56,400 nucleotides of DNA from Richelia sinica FACHB-800 (GCF_014698825.1 NZ_JACJTT010000036.1:1-56400); one strand, 5' to 3'. Shown: positions 8,360-18,159, numbered from the stretch's first letter. The notes: generated by a model from the sequence alone, not told the origin. A program made the numbers and translations.

Positions 8360-11300
8360 CTAAATATCGTCGCATAATTTTTTATCCTCCTCACTCAAAC
8401 CCACATTAGGATTCTGCAAATAATCCTGCAACCAAGCACAACCATCCTTTAAAGCCCGGTCTAAATCCCGCACCGGCCACAACCGCGCTGTATTGTCCCA
8501 TGATGCCGTAGCAATGGTTTGACCGTCCGGGCTGAAACTCACACTATTTACAGAATCCTGATGACCAATAAATTCATGTAGCAGTTGGCCCTGCAAGTTC
8601 CACAATCGCGCTGTATTGTCCCAGGATGCCGTAGCAATGGTTTTACCGTCGGGGCTGAAACTCACACTATTGACACCACCCTGATGACCAATAAATTCAT
8701 GTAGCAGTTGGCCCTGCAAGTTCCACAACCGCGCTGTCTTATCATCGGATGTCGTAACAATGGTTTTGCCATCAGGGCTGAAACTCACACTATTGACACC
8801 ACCCTGATGACCAATAAATTCATGTAGCAGTTGGCCCTGCAAGTTCCACAACCGCGCTGTCTTATCATCGGATGTCGTAACAATGGTTTTGCCATCAGGG
8901 CTGAAACTCACACTATTGACACCACCCTGATGACCAATAAATTCATGTAGCAGTTGGCCCTGCAAGTTCCACAACCGCGCTGTCTTATCATCGGATGCCG
9001 TAGCAATGGTTTTACCGTCGGGGCTGAAACTCACACTATTGACACCACCCTGATGCCCCTGAAACTCCTGGATTATTTGCCCCTGCAAGTTCCACAACAG
9101 CGCTTTCTTATCTAAGGATGCCGTAACAATGGTTTTACCATCGGGGCTGAAACTCACACTATTGACCTCACTCTCATACCAAATCAATTCCTGACCCTGC
9201 AAGTTCCATAACCGCGCTGTCTTGCCAAAGGATGCCGTAGCAATGGTTTTACCCTCCGGGCTGAAATTCACACCAAAGATAGGATAATAACGCCCCTTAA
9301 ACTCCTGGATTATTTGCCCCTGCAAGTTCCACAAACGCGCTGTCTTATCTAAGGATGCCGTAGCAATGGTTTTACCGTCGGGGCTGAAACTCACACTATT
9401 GACACCACCCTGATGCCCCTTCAATTCCCGAATTTGTTGCTTCTGCAAGTTCCACAAACGCGCTGTCTTATCTAAGGATGCCGTAGCAATTCTTCGTCCG
9501 TCAGGACTGAAACTTACACTTAAGACAGCACCCTGATGCCCTTTTAATTCCTGAATTTGTTGACCCTGCAAGTCCCACAACCGCGCTGTCTTATCTAAGG
9601 ACGCTGTAGCAATGGTTTGACCGTCAGGACTAAAACTCACACTCCAGACAAGACCCTGATGACCTTTAAATTCTCTCAAAAGTTGTCCTTGCAAGTCCCA
9701 CAACCGCACTGTCCCGTCACTGGATGCTGTCGCAATGGTTTTGCCGTCGGGACTGAAACTCACACTCCAGACAAGACCCTGATGCCCTTTTAATTCCTGA
9801 ATTTGTTGACCCTGCAAGTCCCACAACCGCGCTGTCTTATCTAAGGATGCCGTAGCAATGGTTTTACTATCGGAGCTGAAACTTACACTTCTGACATAAC
9901 TCTGATGCCCCTTAAATTCCTGGAGGAGTTGACCCTGCAAGTTCCACAACCGCGCTGTCTTGTCATCGGATGCCGTAGCAATGGTCTTGCCGTCAGGGCT
10001 GAAGCTCACACTATTGACAGAATCCTGATGCCCCTTGAATTCCTGAATGAGTTGACCCTGCAAGTTCCACAACCGCGCTGTCTTGTCAGCGGATGCCGTA
10101 GCAATGGTTTTGCCGTCGGGGCTGAAACTCACGCTATGAACCCAACCCTGATGACCTTTAAATTCTCTCAAAAGTTGGCCCTGCAAGTCCCACAACCGCG
10201 CTGTCTTGTCATCGGATGCCGTAGCAATGGTTTTGCCGTAGGGGCTGAAACTCACGCTTAAGACTGTATCCTGATGGACTAATTGGTTGCGTTCTTTAAT
10301 ATTGTCAACAATAGTATTTAACGCATAAATAGGGCTAAAAGCTGGGTATTTTTCCAGGGGACGGCCATCTTTAACGATATTTTTTATTTCTTTGCCGTTT
10401 TTAATTGCAGATATCAAAGATGGTAAAGCTTCATATTCAAATTGTCTTAAAGAATTAACTCCTGCTCGCTCTAGGTTTTTTCCCTGTAGTGCTTCTTGTT
10501 GTTCTGTTTCGGCTTTTTTTTTAGCTCGATATGCTGTTGTTAGGGCGGCTTGTGCCTCTTTGCGAATCTCCTCAGCTTTTTTAGCTTGCGAAATAGCTTC
10601 CCGTTGTTTTGCTTCTGCTTGTTGCGATTTCTCTTCCGCAATGTCCGCTTTGGTAATAGCCTGTTTAATTCTTTCCTGAGCTTGTTTATTTTCTTGTGCT
10701 AATTTATCAGCTTGTCGCTGAATATTTTGCAGTTGAGATTGAGTGTGTTGTAACTTTTTAGTTGATGCTTTTTGCTTGTAATCGGCAGTTTTAGCTTTAC
10801 TTTCAGCACTATTCTTTTTATTTTCTAATTCTTGAGCTTTTGTTTGTAATTCTGATAATTTGTTTTGAGTTAATATCTGTTCTTGATTTAAAGATTTTAA
10901 TTTCTGCTCTGCATGATTTTTTGAATTCAGTAAATTTCTAACTTCTGATTCGACAGTTTTAAGTTGTTGACCTGCATACGCTGCAAGCATAATAACCAGT
11001 ACAGAAAAAAGTCCTGTCACTCCTAAAGTCCAAGCTGATCTGAAATTAGCCTTTTGAATTTGATGTTCTGCTTTTTGTTTGGCATCAGATAATATTTGCC
11101 TTGCTTCTTCTGCGTCCTTAAGCTGCTTTTTTGTTTCTACTAATTCCTCTAATAATTCATTTCCCTGTTGTTGCCGAATGAACTCAACTAAATAATCATG
11201 TACCAATTGATATCTATCCGCAGGTGATTCTGGTAAAAGTAAAACTAAACCCGAAGCCACAAAAATCTGTAAGATTAAATCTAAAATTTTGCTTTCTGCT

Positions 11301-13777
11301 ACTAATTGTTCTGCTAACTCAGCGCGAGTTTTTAAAGGTCTTGTACCATTTTCATCTGTAAGTAAATATAAAACCAGTCGGGCTATTTGTTCATTTTCTG
11401 TACCACAATTTTTAATAGCATCTTCTAAAAATTTTTCAACTAATTTTTCTTTATTACCAAAGGCTTGATATTTCTCTAAAGTTTTAATTTGTTCAGTTTG
11501 TAATTGTGAACCGACTATTTGTAATTCAATTGGTCTAACTTCCCCAATATCTCCTGCTAAGTCTTTGACTAATTCATCAATTAATTCTGCTTGTAAGTAA
11601 AAGCGCGTTTTTTCGGTGAGAGTTTTAATTACAGCTTTTGTATCTGCAAGTGAAAAATTACCCAGATAATAGCGAATACTTTTATCGAGAATGTTATTAT
11701 TAATGACAGTGACATCAAATAACCGCTCAAATTCTAATAAATAATGTAAATAATCTTCTCGTAAGGAGAAGACGATTTTTACAAAAGGAATGTTGAAACA
11801 GATTCGTAAAAAATTATAAAACTGTTTTCTTTGCCCTTGGTCTTGATAAACAAAGAAAAATTCCTCAAACTGGTCAAATATTAAAACTGTTAACAGATTC
11901 CTTTCAGCATTTTTTCGCAACTCTTTGATAATTGCATCTGGTGATTTTAAAAAGTTAGCATCCAAACTAGTTATTTTTTGTGCTAAAGCACGTCCTAATA
12001 TTCCTACCCAATCTGTGTAAGCTCGTAATAAAATCGGTAAAGCGTTTCGCGCTTCAATTGGCTGTTGTTGGAGTGCAGGAATTAAACCACCTTGTAAAAT
12101 TGAACTTTTCCCCACTCCCGACTGACCATGAATTACCGTTAATTTATCTTGAGTACCGCTAATTCTTGTACATAATCTTCTGACATCGATTTCTCGACCA
12201 GAAGCATAAATTTCAGGAGCAATTTTAACTGTGTTGTCTGGTTCTAACCGTGTAGAATTAATTGCTTGCCGTTGGGGATTAATATAAGATGCACCTACAA
12301 ATGCCCGCAAACCATATTGTTGTTCAAGTTGCAATTTTTCTTTTTTAGTAGTAAAGGCTTTTAAATATTCACCTTGTTGAAAATAGACTTGATTTAATTT
12401 ATCTAAAATCTCAATATATAGATGAGGATTATATTGAATATCATAGTTGTTCTTGGCGATTTCTAATTGTTCAATACTAGCTGAAATATCCTCTAAACCA
12501 TGATAGGCTTTAGCTAAGAGAAATTGATAATATGCTTCTTCATTTTGAGAAATATGTAAAGACCTCTCTCCTTTTATAAGAGAGGTTTTATCATCATTAT
12601 CTCTTGTTCCATCTCCTAAGGGGAGAGGGTTAGGTAAAGTTAATTCAGATTTATTTTCTTGAGACAATATTTTTACAGCATCATCTAATATGTATAATGC
12701 TGTTTCTACATATTTTTTAGCTTCTTGAAAGTTAGCTCTATGTAAGGCTAATTCCGCTAAAAAACTATAATCCTTAGACAGAAATAACCTATAATTATTT
12801 TGTTGTTGATGTATTTTTAGTGATTCATTAACTAATTTCTCTAATTCATACCACGATTCTAGCTTCAAATACACTTCACATAGTAAAGTAATGTATTGAG
12901 ATAATGAATCTTGATTTTCTGTGTATTTAAAAATCTCTAAACTTTGCTGAAAATAGTTCCTTGCTTCTGACCATGAATTTTGACTATCTACCTGACTGAT
13001 TGAGGCTTTTCGATAGTAAATTAAACTGATATTAACTAACAGTGTACCTTGTCTCTCTAAATTATTGCTTTCTTGCCAAAAAGCTAAACTATGTTGATAA
13101 TGTTCTAAAGCTGAATCTAAATTATCATCTAAATAATCACGATAACCAAACACATATTCTAAACTAGCATTAACAGCAGGGTTTAATACTTCTCCTCTTT
13201 GTTGTAAATCTTGTTTAGCACTTTCTAACTCTTGGCAGAAATAAGCAGGTACAAGATTAGTTATATTACCTGCAAATATTCTATCTGTTTCCTGTTGAAT
13301 AAAATCCAGTAATTGATTATTAGGGCTTGTAAACTCAATCGTAGTCGCCCAATTCTTTAAATCTGGTGCTAACCTAATCAATTTCTTTAATATTTCATCA
13401 TTTACCCACAGCAACAGGGGAAATTGAAAATTATTTCTAAACTGTTCTCGTACTTGGTTAGCCGCAGTCAGTACAATATCAATATTTTCTACAGACTCTA
13501 GACCCAATACCATTAATGCTGATGGTTGGTGATTGAGAAATTGTTCAGCTATATTTGTATATAGGGTTTTGATATGTGGTGGTAAATTAATCGTGATAAT
13601 ATCTGTAGTTTCCCTTGCCTGTAATTTTTGAACTATTTGTTCACGAATAAAACTGTAATTACAACGCAGCAAAATCAATGAAAAATCACCTTGAGACAGG
13701 GTAATTGCTCTATTTAAAATCTGCAAATTACCCTCATTTTCAATATCAACATCCTCTGGTTGGTACTGATGACTCAT
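8360..13777 (-). CDS. TPR - STAND NTPase - coiled coil - WD40 protein
   Basis: The 1805-aa product has, in order: an N-terminal alpha/beta region (about 1-180) with no clear motif; a TPR-like helical region (about 200-500); a STAND-type NTPase with Walker A GQSGVGKSS (about 548-556) and Walker B VLIFDQFEEFFF (about 630); a helical/winged region ending near SPADRYQLVHDYLVEFI; a hydrophobic segment (about 912-930, LGVTGLFSVLVIMLAAYAG); a long coiled coil (about 935-1130); and 15 WD40 blades (about 1167-1779). STAND proteins act as ligand-gated switches, and bacterial members are widespread in predicted conflict and antiviral systems; the trigger and output here are unknown. Its start overlaps the stop of the 434-aa ATPase gene by 4 nt (ATGA), so the two form an operon. 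The C-terminal tail is short and without an evident effector. Confidence 0.88.
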   Translation of the reverse strand: MSHQYQPEDVDIENEGNLQILNRAITLSQGDFSLILLRCNYSFIREQIVQKLQARETTDIITINLPPHIKTLYTNIAEQFLNHQPSALMVLGLESVENIDIVLTAANQVREQFRNNFQFPLLLWVNDEILKKLIRLAPDLKNWATTIEFTSPNNQLLDFIQQETDRIFAGNITNLVPAYFCQELESAKQDLQQRGEVLNPAVNASLEYVFGYRDYLDDNLDSALEHYQHSLAFWQESNNLERQGTLLVNISLIYYRKASISQVDSQNSWSEARNYFQQSLEIFKYTENQDSLSQYITLLCEVYLKLESWYELEKLVNESLKIHQQQNNYRLFLSKDYSFLAELALHRANFQEAKKYVETALYILDDAVKILSQENKSELTLPNPLPLGDGTRDNDDKTSLIKGERSLHISQNEEAYYQFLLAKAYHGLEDISASIEQLEIAKNNYDIQYNPHLYIEILDKLNQVYFQQGEYLKAFTTKKEKLQLEQQYGLRAFVGASYINPQRQAINSTRLEPDNTVKIAPEIYASGREIDVRRLCTRISGTQDKLTVIHGQSGVGKSSILQGGLIPALQQQPIEARNALPILLRAYTDWVGILGRALAQKITSLDANFLKSPDAIIKELRKNAERNLLTVLIFDQFEEFFFVYQDQGQRKQFYNFLRICFNIPFVKIVFSLREDYLHYLLEFERLFDVTVINNNILDKSIRYYLGNFSLADTKAVIKTLTEKTRFYLQAELIDELVKDLAGDIGEVRPIELQIVGSQLQTEQIKTLEKYQAFGNKEKLVEKFLEDAIKNCGTENEQIARLVLYLLTDENGTRPLKTRAELAEQLVAESKILDLILQIFVASGLVLLLPESPADRYQLVHDYLVEFIRQQQGNELLEELVETKKQLKDAEEARQILSDAKQKAEHQIQKANFRSAWTLGVTGLFSVLVIMLAAYAGQQLKTVESEVRNLLNSKNHAEQKLKSLNQEQILTQNKLSELQTKAQELENKKNSAESKAKTADYKQKASTKKLQHTQSQLQNIQRQADKLAQENKQAQERIKQAITKADIAEEKSQQAEAKQREAISQAKKAEEIRKEAQAALTTAYRAKKKAETEQQEALQGKNLERAGVNSLRQFEYEALPSLISAIKNGKEIKNIVKDGRPLEKYPAFSPIYALNTIVDNIKERNQLVHQDTVLSVSFSPYGKTIATASDDKTARLWDLQGQLLREFKGHQGWVHSVSFSPDGKTIATASADKTARLWNLQGQLIQEFKGHQDSVNSVSFSPDGKTIATASDDKTARLWNLQGQLLQEFKGHQSYVRSVSFSSDSKTIATASLDKTARLWDLQGQQIQELKGHQGLVWSVSFSPDGKTIATASSDGTVRLWDLQGQLLREFKGHQGLVWSVSFSPDGQTIATASLDKTARLWDLQGQQIQELKGHQGAVLSVSFSPDGRRIATASLDKTARLWNLQKQQIRELKGHQGGVNSVSFSPDGKTIATASLDKTARLWNLQGQIIQEFKGRYYPIFGVNFSPEGKTIATASFGKTARLWNLQGQELIWYESEVNSVSFSPDGKTIVTASLDKKALLWNLQGQIIQEFQGHQGGVNSVSFSPDGKTIATASDDKTARLWNLQGQLLHEFIGHQGGVNSVSFSPDGKTIVTTSDDKTARLWNLQGQLLHEFIGHQGGVNSVSFSPDGKTIVTTSDDKTARLWNLQGQLLHEFIGHQGGVNSVSFSPDGKTIATASWDNTARLWNLQGQLLHEFIGHQDSVNSVSFSPDGQTIATASWDNTARLWPVRDLDRALKDGCAWLQDYLQNPNVGLSEEDKKLCDDI
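8430..10290 (-). repeat. 15 WD40 coding repeats, mostly 123-bp units
   Basis: These are tandem 41-codon units (consensus VNSVSFSPDGKTIATAS, DDKTARLWNLQG, then GQLL.EF.GHQ). Blades 12 and 13 appear identical at DNA level over about 123 bp (units starting near 8747 and 8870), and most others are highly alike. Blades 9 and 10 are the most divergent and shorter. This points to recent amplification or gene conversion. Confidence 0.9.
12555..12640. repeat. Palindromic element inserted in frame in the TPR region
   Basis: Two small palindromes occur here: CTCTCC-TTTTATAA-GAGAG near 12567-12585, and the CTCCTAAGGGGAGAGGG type near 12611-12630. In the protein they appear as about 28 low-similarity residues containing LTLPNPLPLGDGTRDN (about residues 380-408), which interrupt an otherwise regular TPR helix pair. 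This is a repeat insertion that kept the reading frame. Confidence 0.6.
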
Positions 13778-15078
13778 AACCTAAACTTTGGCGATTCTTG
13801 TAAAAGTGGATTAATGTCAAACCAAGACCCATCTTCATCTATATATTCAAAAACAAACAAATCCCGAATTAAACTTTCATATTCTTCATGCCCTTGAATA
13901 CTTTTGCGTTGCCATACTTGCTGTAATAATTGCCATTCATCATTATCAATGGCACGGGTCAAACTATTAGATTCTTTCTTAATTACTCTTTCTAAACAGT
14001 CACGAGAAATAGGTGGATCATCTTGTTGCAAGCAACTATATAACAAGGATAATAAATTCCGTAAATGACCACCACTCACTTTACATAATCGCTCTAAAGT
14101 CTCCTGATTATCAAAAACTTCCCCAATCAGTTCCGTTGTTCCTTGCCAATTTTCTCCAGGAAATGCTCTAGCCATAATCATATTTTGTAAGAGTGTAATT
14201 CCCAAGCTAAAATCTGACCCATCTCTTTGTTGGACTGCAACCATTGGTAAAACTTTGGGACTGACACCAAACCGATTATTTAACCTAGCTAAAGCATTAG
14301 AATAGATCAATACTAGGGGAATTGTGTAGACTACATGGCAATTGAGGTTTTTTAACTGATCACCACGTTCAACAAATAGATATTCCGGTTGATATTGACC
14401 ATTGGGTTTAGGAGCATTATCTATTCTATCTAGGTTATCAATAATGACCACTAAACCTTTTTTGCCTTGCAGCTTGAGTTTTTCCCGTGCCGGTTTGAGT
14501 AATTCTTGATTAATAGAATCTAAGATATTTCTGGTGCGAGGTTCTAAATGTTGTCTTAATTGACTCCGCAAATTAGGACTATCCTTAGTTTTAGCAGTGA
14601 TTTTACCAATACCTACCGATAACTCTGCTTCTACTCCCAACTCGATTGGTGTTTGTAAAAAACTCGCAACCTCTGTAAACAAGTTTTGAAAATATCCAGG
14701 ATGCAGATTGATTTTGACTCCTTCTAAACTCTGACTGACTTCACGAGCAATGGCTAATAAAATATCTGTAACATCAACATCAGCCATATCTAGACTTTGG
14801 TTAGATTCAAAATAGACTACATGAAAATCTTGCTGTTCTAATTCTGTTTTCAACCGTAGTAATTCCGTAGATTTACCACAACCAATATGTCCGGTAAATA
14901 ATTGACAAGTAGGGTCTTCAGGTGAGAGTCGGGTAATAGTGCGTTTTAACTCTTCAATTATCCTCGCACCCCTAACTTCCGAGAAATCAATATAATATTG
15001 CCTATCCTCAGCTTGACCCATTACCAACGTCTTAGCAGGGTTACAAGCTTTAAAAAACCTGGCAAAATCTAATTTCAT
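13774..15078 (-). CDS. P-loop ATPase, partner of the STAND-WD40 protein
   Basis: The 434-aa product has Walker A GHIGCGKST (about residue 60-68), Walker B with following residues VVIIDNLDRI (about 212-221), and a C-terminal helical/winged region (about 330-430) including KVSGGHLRNLLSLL, a sensor-2-like helix. The architecture fits AAA/STAND-like ATPases of unknown role that occur next to large WD40 or TPR NTPases in cyanobacteria. It is the first gene of a two-gene operon, and its TGA overlaps the ATG of the 1805-aa gene. Inference: it is a regulatory or remodelling ATPase of a conflict module. An alternative is a general chaperone-like ATPase. Confidence 0.8.
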   Translation of the reverse strand: MKLDFARFFKACNPAKTLVMGQAEDRQYYIDFSEVRGARIIEELKRTITRLSPEDPTCQLFTGHIGCGKSTELLRLKTELEQQDFHVVYFESNQSLDMADVDVTDILLAIAREVSQSLEGVKINLHPGYFQNLFTEVASFLQTPIELGVEAELSVGIGKITAKTKDSPNLRSQLRQHLEPRTRNILDSINQELLKPAREKLKLQGKKGLVVIIDNLDRIDNAPKPNGQYQPEYLFVERGDQLKNLNCHVVYTIPLVLIYSNALARLNNRFGVSPKVLPMVAVQQRDGSDFSLGITLLQNMIMARAFPGENWQGTTELIGEVFDNQETLERLCKVSGGHLRNLLSLLYSCLQQDDPPISRDCLERVIKKESNSLTRAIDNDEWQLLQQVWQRKSIQGHEEYESLIRDLFVFEYIDEDGSWFDINPLLQESPKFRL

Positions 15079-15408
15079 CGTTAATTACCCCAAAATTACC
15101 CGATAATAAGCCCTCTTCCGTAATTATACTGTTAGTGATGGGATAAAGTGATAATAAGGTTCGTTAACACCTTCAATAGACATCTCCAGAAACCCTGGTA
15201 GAGACGTTCCGACGGAACGTCTGATAACCCTTTAATTTGCACATGTATGGCAAGCAAGATGCCCACCCCACAAGAGTTTTAATTTTAGACAATATGCGTC
15301 GATGAGGCTGCTGCGGTATGCTTAACTCATGTTGCTCTTTCAGTGCTGTCTCTTATCTATTTTCAGCCTCTCAAAGAGCTTTTGACATTCTTTTCTTATA
15401 AAAAGTGC
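15079..15408. other. Spacer with dispersed hairpin repeat
   Basis: This spacer of 330 bases lies between the ATPase gene (minus) and the rhodanese gene (plus). Its main feature is the hairpin repeat at 15189-15222. An open frame from 15343 runs into the rhodanese frame, but its first 22 codons look non-coding. Confidence 0.5.
15189..15222. repeat. Dispersed hairpin repeat, copy A
   Basis: This 34-nt element contains AGACGTTCC-GAC-GGAACGTCT. A second copy at 36314-36347 differs at two positions by eye. It is a small dispersed palindromic repeat. Confidence 0.8.
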
Positions 15409-15768
15409 ATGACAGGTCAATCTTTTGGTCAACCCATTACCCAAATAACCGTAGAGGAACTAGCGCAACGTTTAGCGGAGGGAGAAGCAGGACTGCAACT
15501 AGTAGATGTGCGCGAACCCCAAGAGGTGGCTCTAGCAAGGATTGAAGGCTTTGTAAATCTGCCTTTGAGTGAATATGAGCAATGGCATAAGGATATTACC
15601 ACTCGCTTGAATCCTGATGCGGAAACTCTGGTTTTATGTCATCACGGAATGCGATCTGCTCAAATGTGCCAGTGGTTAGTCACCCAAGGTTTTACAAATG
15701 TTAAAAATATTACTGGAGGTATTGATGCTTACTCCCACCGAGTAGATCCTTCTATTCCTACGTATTAA
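15409..15768 (+). CDS. Rhodanese-like domain protein
   Basis: This is a single-domain rhodanese of 119 aa, starting MTGQSFGQPITQITVEELAQ. Typical features are LVDVREPQEV (CH2A-like), the active-site loop LCHHGMRSAQMC with the catalytic Cys at residue 77, and GFTNVKNITGGIDAY. Family members transfer sulfane sulfur or act as redox/phosphatase-like modules; the substrate is unknown. The frame is open from 15343, but the ATG at 15409 was chosen because the rhodanese fold begins only there and the upstream part has no similarity to the family. Confidence 0.85.
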   Translation: MTGQSFGQPITQITVEELAQRLAEGEAGLQLVDVREPQEVALARIEGFVNLPLSEYEQWHKDITTRLNPDAETLVLCHHGMRSAQMCQWLVTQGFTNVKNITGGIDAYSHRVDPSIPTY

Positions 15769-16424
15769 CTTTAAAGTGTCAATTCATATCCTTTGCAGTT
15801 AAGGGACTGGCAAAAAATCCATCATTCCTTCCAGGTGCGGGTTTAACCCGCGCTGTTGTTATACCAATTCAATCAAAAACTTCTGTCTTCTTCCTCAACA
15901 ATGGCATTAATTATTCTGTAACTTCTGTAACTTCTGTCTTCTTCCTCTGTCACCTGTTAACTGTCACCTAATAAACATATTCAAACTGCATAATTAGGGC
16001 AATATCAGCATCATAAAAGCAGCTTTTTTGATGAAAAAGCGATAACAAGCTCTAGTGTTTGATTGACTCTTCAGGAACAAAAAACTGGATATTTTGACTA
16101 CAGATTCAGAAAAGTAGTTGTCAAAAATTGTACAAATTTTAAAATAAAAATTAGTAGCTAAACACACAGCCTATACCATTGGCTTATGAAATACTACTGA
16201 TAAATCAAGGCATTGACTATCTATCACAAATTTTCTAGTACAAGCATGAATATAGAGGAAAATACGCATTATCAGCTAGAGCAAGTAAGGTTTGTGCTGA
16301 CTTTATATAATATAAGTATATAATTTGCTATCTTGAATTAATTAATAATTTATCTTCTTTGTGCCTTAAATCACAAATTTTTTTCAAACTTTAATTAAGA
16401 TTTGCCTTCAGTAAAACATCCCTT
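15769..16424. other. Long AT-rich spacer before hrcA
   Basis: This is a 656-base gap. It holds a short palindrome GCGGGTTTAACCCGC (15837-15851), a direct repeat ACTTCTGTCTTCTTCCTC (15880-15897 and 15930-15947) with extra CTTCTGTAA units between, and a few heptamer-like CTGTCACC bits near 15950-15968. No CIRCE operator (TTAGCACTC-N9-GAGTGCTAA) was found before hrcA. No gene was recognised. Confidence 0.55.
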
Positions 16425-17501
16425 ATGCAAGTCCAGCTGACCAATCGACAACAGCATATACTTTGGGCAACGGTACGCCACTATATTGCTACAGCAGAAC
16501 CTGTTGGCTCCAAGGCTCTAATTGAAGAATTTGACCTGGGAGTCAGTTCAGCGACGATCCGTAACGTCATGAACGTTTTAGAAAAAACTGGGTTACTCTA
16601 TCAACCACACACTTCCGCGGGCCGAGTACCTTCGGATTCTGGTTATCGGATTTATGTAGACCAACTGATTACACCTTCAGAAGTGTTAGCTAAGGAGGTG
16701 GAAACAGCTTTACAACAGCGTCTTCACTGGGAAGATTGGAGCCTAGAAGCTCTATTACAAGGCGCAGCCCAAATTTTAGCCACCTTAAGCGGGTGTATTA
16801 CATTAATTACCATGCCGCAAACGACAACGGTATTGGTGAGACACATCCAACTTTTACAAGTTGAATCAGGTCGAATTATGTTGATTGTGGTGACGGATGG
16901 TTATGAAACCCATTCTAAAGTGATGGATTTATTTAACCAGCCATCAGCATCTGAACCTGAACCAGAAGTAATTGACCGTGAGTTACAAATCGTCTCGAAT
17001 TTTTTAAATAGCCATTTGCGGGGTCGCAGTTTATTAGAGTTGGCTAATCTGAATTGGAGTGAATTAGATCGGGAGTTTCAACACTACAGCGAATTTTTAA
17101 AGAACTCATTGACGGAATTAACAAAGCGTGCCGTATCCCCATCGGCGACGCAAATTATGGTGCGGGGTGTAGGAGAGGTATTACGTCAACCAGAGTTTTC
17201 GCAAGTACAGCAGGTGCAAACGATTATGCACATGTTGGAAGAAGAACAAGAGCAACTGTGGCGATTAATTTGTGAAGAACCGGAAATCGAAGATGCAGGA
17301 AAACCAAGGGTAACTGTCAGAATTGGTACAGAAAACCCCTTGGAGCCGATACGTACTTGTTCTTTGATTTCCTCTACCTATCGTCGAGGTTCTATTCCGG
17401 TGGGTAGTGTGGGGGTTTTGGGGCCGACCAGGCTAGACTATGAGAGTGCGATCGCTGTAGTTGCGGCAGCCGCAGATTATCTCTCAGAGGCTTTTAGTTA
17501 A
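16425..17501 (+). CDS. hrcA: Heat-inducible transcription repressor HrcA
   Basis: HrcA represses groESL-type heat-shock genes by binding CIRCE operators. The 358-aa product has the N-terminal winged-helix domain ([20 protein letters not shown], then [40 protein letters not shown]) and the C-terminal GAF-like domain ending in [20 protein letters not shown] and [11 protein letters not shown]. The length is normal for cyanobacteria. No CIRCE element precedes it, so autoregulation through CIRCE is not apparent. The next gene starts 10 nt after its stop, which suggests co-transcription. Confidence 0.95.
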   Translation: MQVQLTNRQQHILWATVRHYIATAEPVGSKALIEEFDLGVSSATIRNVMNVLEKTGLLYQPHTSAGRVPSDSGYRIYVDQLITPSEVLAKEVETALQQRLHWEDWSLEALLQGAAQILATLSGCITLITMPQTTTVLVRHIQLLQVESGRIMLIVVTDGYETHSKVMDLFNQPSASEPEPEVIDRELQIVSNFLNSHLRGRSLLELANLNWSELDREFQHYSEFLKNSLTELTKRAVSPSATQIMVRGVGEVLRQPEFSQVQQVQTIMHMLEEEQEQLWRLICEEPEIEDAGKPRVTVRIGTENPLEPIRTCSLISSTYRRGSIPVGSVGVLGPTRLDYESAIAVVAAAADYLSEAFS

Positions 17502-17511
17502 CACTGACTGT

Positions 17512-18159
17512 ATGGTTAGAAAAATAGGTTTTGGTTTAATTTGGCTAGGGTTTATTACCTATGCCTTTTTATTTGCTCCTCCTAATGATCCCAACACCTC
17601 CGAGTTAATTAAAAATATGCTGGTCTTCCAGTGGGAAGGAATTAACCCCTTGGTGATAGCCTTGTTTAACTTGTTGGGTATTTGGGCACTCATTTATACT
17701 GCTGTCATCTTGATGGATGGCAGAGGTCAAAAAGTCCGCGCTTGGCCATTTGCGATCGCATCCGTAGGAGTGGGAGCCTTTGCTATCCTCCCATACTTAG
17801 CCTTAAGAGACCCCAACCCACAATTTGAGGGCAAAAAATCCCTATTAATCAAAATTCTCGACTCTCATCTCACTGGGATGGCTGCTGCGCTGATCGCAGG
17901 GGCCTTAATCGTCTATGGTTTACAAGGTGATTGGGCTAATTTTGTCCAGCAATGGCATAGTAGCCGCTTCATTCATGTCATGAGTTTAGATTTTTGCATG
18001 TTGGGTTTAATTTTTCCATCCTTATTAGGAGATGACATGGCTAGGAGGGGTTGGAAAAATCATCAATTATTTTGGTTATTTGCATTAATTCCCTTTTTTG
18101 GCCCCTTAGTTTATTTATCTGTACGTCCACCTTTACCAGACACAGAAATTAAAAATTAA
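17512..18159 (+). CDS. Conserved multi-pass membrane protein
   Basis: The 215-aa product starts MVRKIGFGLIWLGFITYAFL and has about six hydrophobic segments (near 5-25, 50-72, 80-102, 122-142, 155-175, 190-207). No catalytic motif is visible; similar unnamed membrane proteins are common in cyanobacteria. An in-frame start exists at 17461 inside hrcA, but the ATG at 17512 gives a sensible N-terminus 10 nt after the hrcA stop. It forms an hrcA-led operon that ends at a terminator directly after the stop codon. Confidence 0.75.
   Translation: MVRKIGFGLIWLGFITYAFLFAPPNDPNTSELIKNMLVFQWEGINPLVIALFNLLGIWALIYTAVILMDGRGQKVRAWPFAIASVGVGAFAILPYLALRDPNPQFEGKKSLLIKILDSHLTGMAAALIAGALIVYGLQGDWANFVQQWHSSRFIHVMSLDFCMLGLIFPSLLGDDMARRGWKNHQLFWLFALIPFFGPLVYLSVRPPLPDTEIKN

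Noticed and set aside
9905-10261. Open frames on the plus strand opposite the WD40 and pentapeptide-repeat genes (also 10392-10679, 20704-20907)
   Set aside because: They are antisense shadows of repetitive coding sequence, with periodic residues that mirror the real protein and no ribosome-binding site.
15343-15408. N-terminal extension of the rhodanese
   Set aside because: Twenty-two extra residues have no rhodanese similarity, and an internal ATG gives the usual N-terminus.
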